NCBI GenBank assembly: GCA_910588865.1
Contig: CAJUSJ010000099.1
Coordinates: 1-14,459 of the forward strand
Length of the DNA: 14,459 nucleotides
Direction of reading: 5' to 3'
Source: an uncultured Lachnospiraceae bacterium
Lineage (GTDB): Bacteria; Bacillota; Clostridia; Lachnospirales; Lachnospiraceae
How positions within the stretch are numbered: position 1 is the stretch's first letter; the number at the start of each line of letters is the position of its first letter. This document shows, piece by piece, positions 14,293 to 14,459 of the stretch. Under the pieces are notes generated by a model. That model had not been told where the DNA came from and ran no database searches. It saw only the letters and a program-made list of their open reading frames with translations. The translations under genes were made by a program, and so were the position numbers.

Positions 14293-14459
14293 TCACAGAT
14301 ATTTCTTAGAAGCTTCCTCGCTTAAATTATACTCCTCCTGAATCTTAAGCAGGATGGTACGCGGCGGTACCCCTAGATTCTTCAATATGGAAACCGTTCC
14401 GCGGATTCCCTGTTCGATTCCCTGTTCGATTCCCTGTTCGATTCCCTGTTCGATTCCCT
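14293..14459 (-). CDS. C-terminal end of an Rpn-like family protein (5' part outside window)
   Basis: Only the last 54 residues are visible. They start with four and a half GIEQ repeats, then RGTVSILKNLGVPPRTILLK and IQEEYNLSEEASKKYL. A short GIEQ-type repeat before a small helical tail is typical of Rpn family recombination-promoting nuclease/putative transposase proteins in Clostridia. The nuclease domain would lie beyond 14459. The tail differs from that of the 2004-3068 protein, so it is a separate lineage, not a fourth copy of that array. Two hairpins follow its stop codon. Family placement rests only on the repeat and tail. Confidence 0.6.
   Translation of the reverse strand, partial: GIEQGIEQGIEQGIEQGIRGTVSILKNLGVPPRTILLKIQEEYNLSEEASKKYL
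14404..14459 (-). repeat. 12-bp tandem repeat encoding GIEQ
   Basis: The plus-strand unit GATTCCCTGTTC is repeated exactly at 14404, 14416, 14428 and 14440, with eight bases of a fifth at 14452 running off the window. Units are identical base for base. Changes in number would add or remove four residues without shifting the frame. Confidence 0.92.

Overview
The window looks like a chromosome segment of a gut-type Firmicute, most likely Lachnospiraceae or a related Clostridia. The signs are the rpsF-ssb-rpsR operon, a DegV protein, a DUF951 protein, BTAD regulators, Cna_B/fibro-slime surface proteins, and Rpn-like nuclease genes with repeat-rich C-termini. Assignments rest on reading motifs and translations by eye; no database search was run.

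The window has two halves. The left half (1-8095) is an accessory, heavily rearranged region. It starts with the 3' part of a large Cna_B surface protein gene on the minus strand (1 to about 1759). Next come three tandem copies of an Rpn/PD-(D/E)XK-like gene on the plus strand: one intact (2004-3068) and two decayed (3136-3528, 3526-3783). A gene-free stretch follows, carrying two tandem ~86-bp hairpin repeats. Then come the start of a small unknown gene (4249-4400), a long plus-strand piece of a surface protein gene (about 4400-7087), and a 3'-truncated BTAD-family transcription activator on the minus strand (8095 to about 7088). The plus-strand surface piece stops in a fibro-slime domain almost where the minus-strand piece at the left edge resumes. 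The two may therefore be halves of one gene separated by an inversion. A contig chimera is the main alternative.

The right half (8248-14292) is ordinary chromosome with tightly packed genes. rpsF-ssb-rpsR (minus) has a good promoter and a strong terminator. A divergent degV (plus) shares its upstream region. A minus-strand cluster reads DUF2156 protein, Eis-like GNAT acetyltransferase, Sir2 deacylase and DUF951 protein, with a short conserved-looking hypothetical gene upstream. The last 170 bases hold the C-terminus of another Rpn-like protein, with a 12-bp tandem repeat (GIEQ) and two terminator-like hairpins downstream.

Working together: the ribosomal/SSB operon is housekeeping. The GNAT proteins and the sirtuin could form an acylation/deacylation neighbourhood, which is inference. 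The left half most plausibly shows recombination in a surface adhesin locus next to multiplying Rpn-like nuclease genes.
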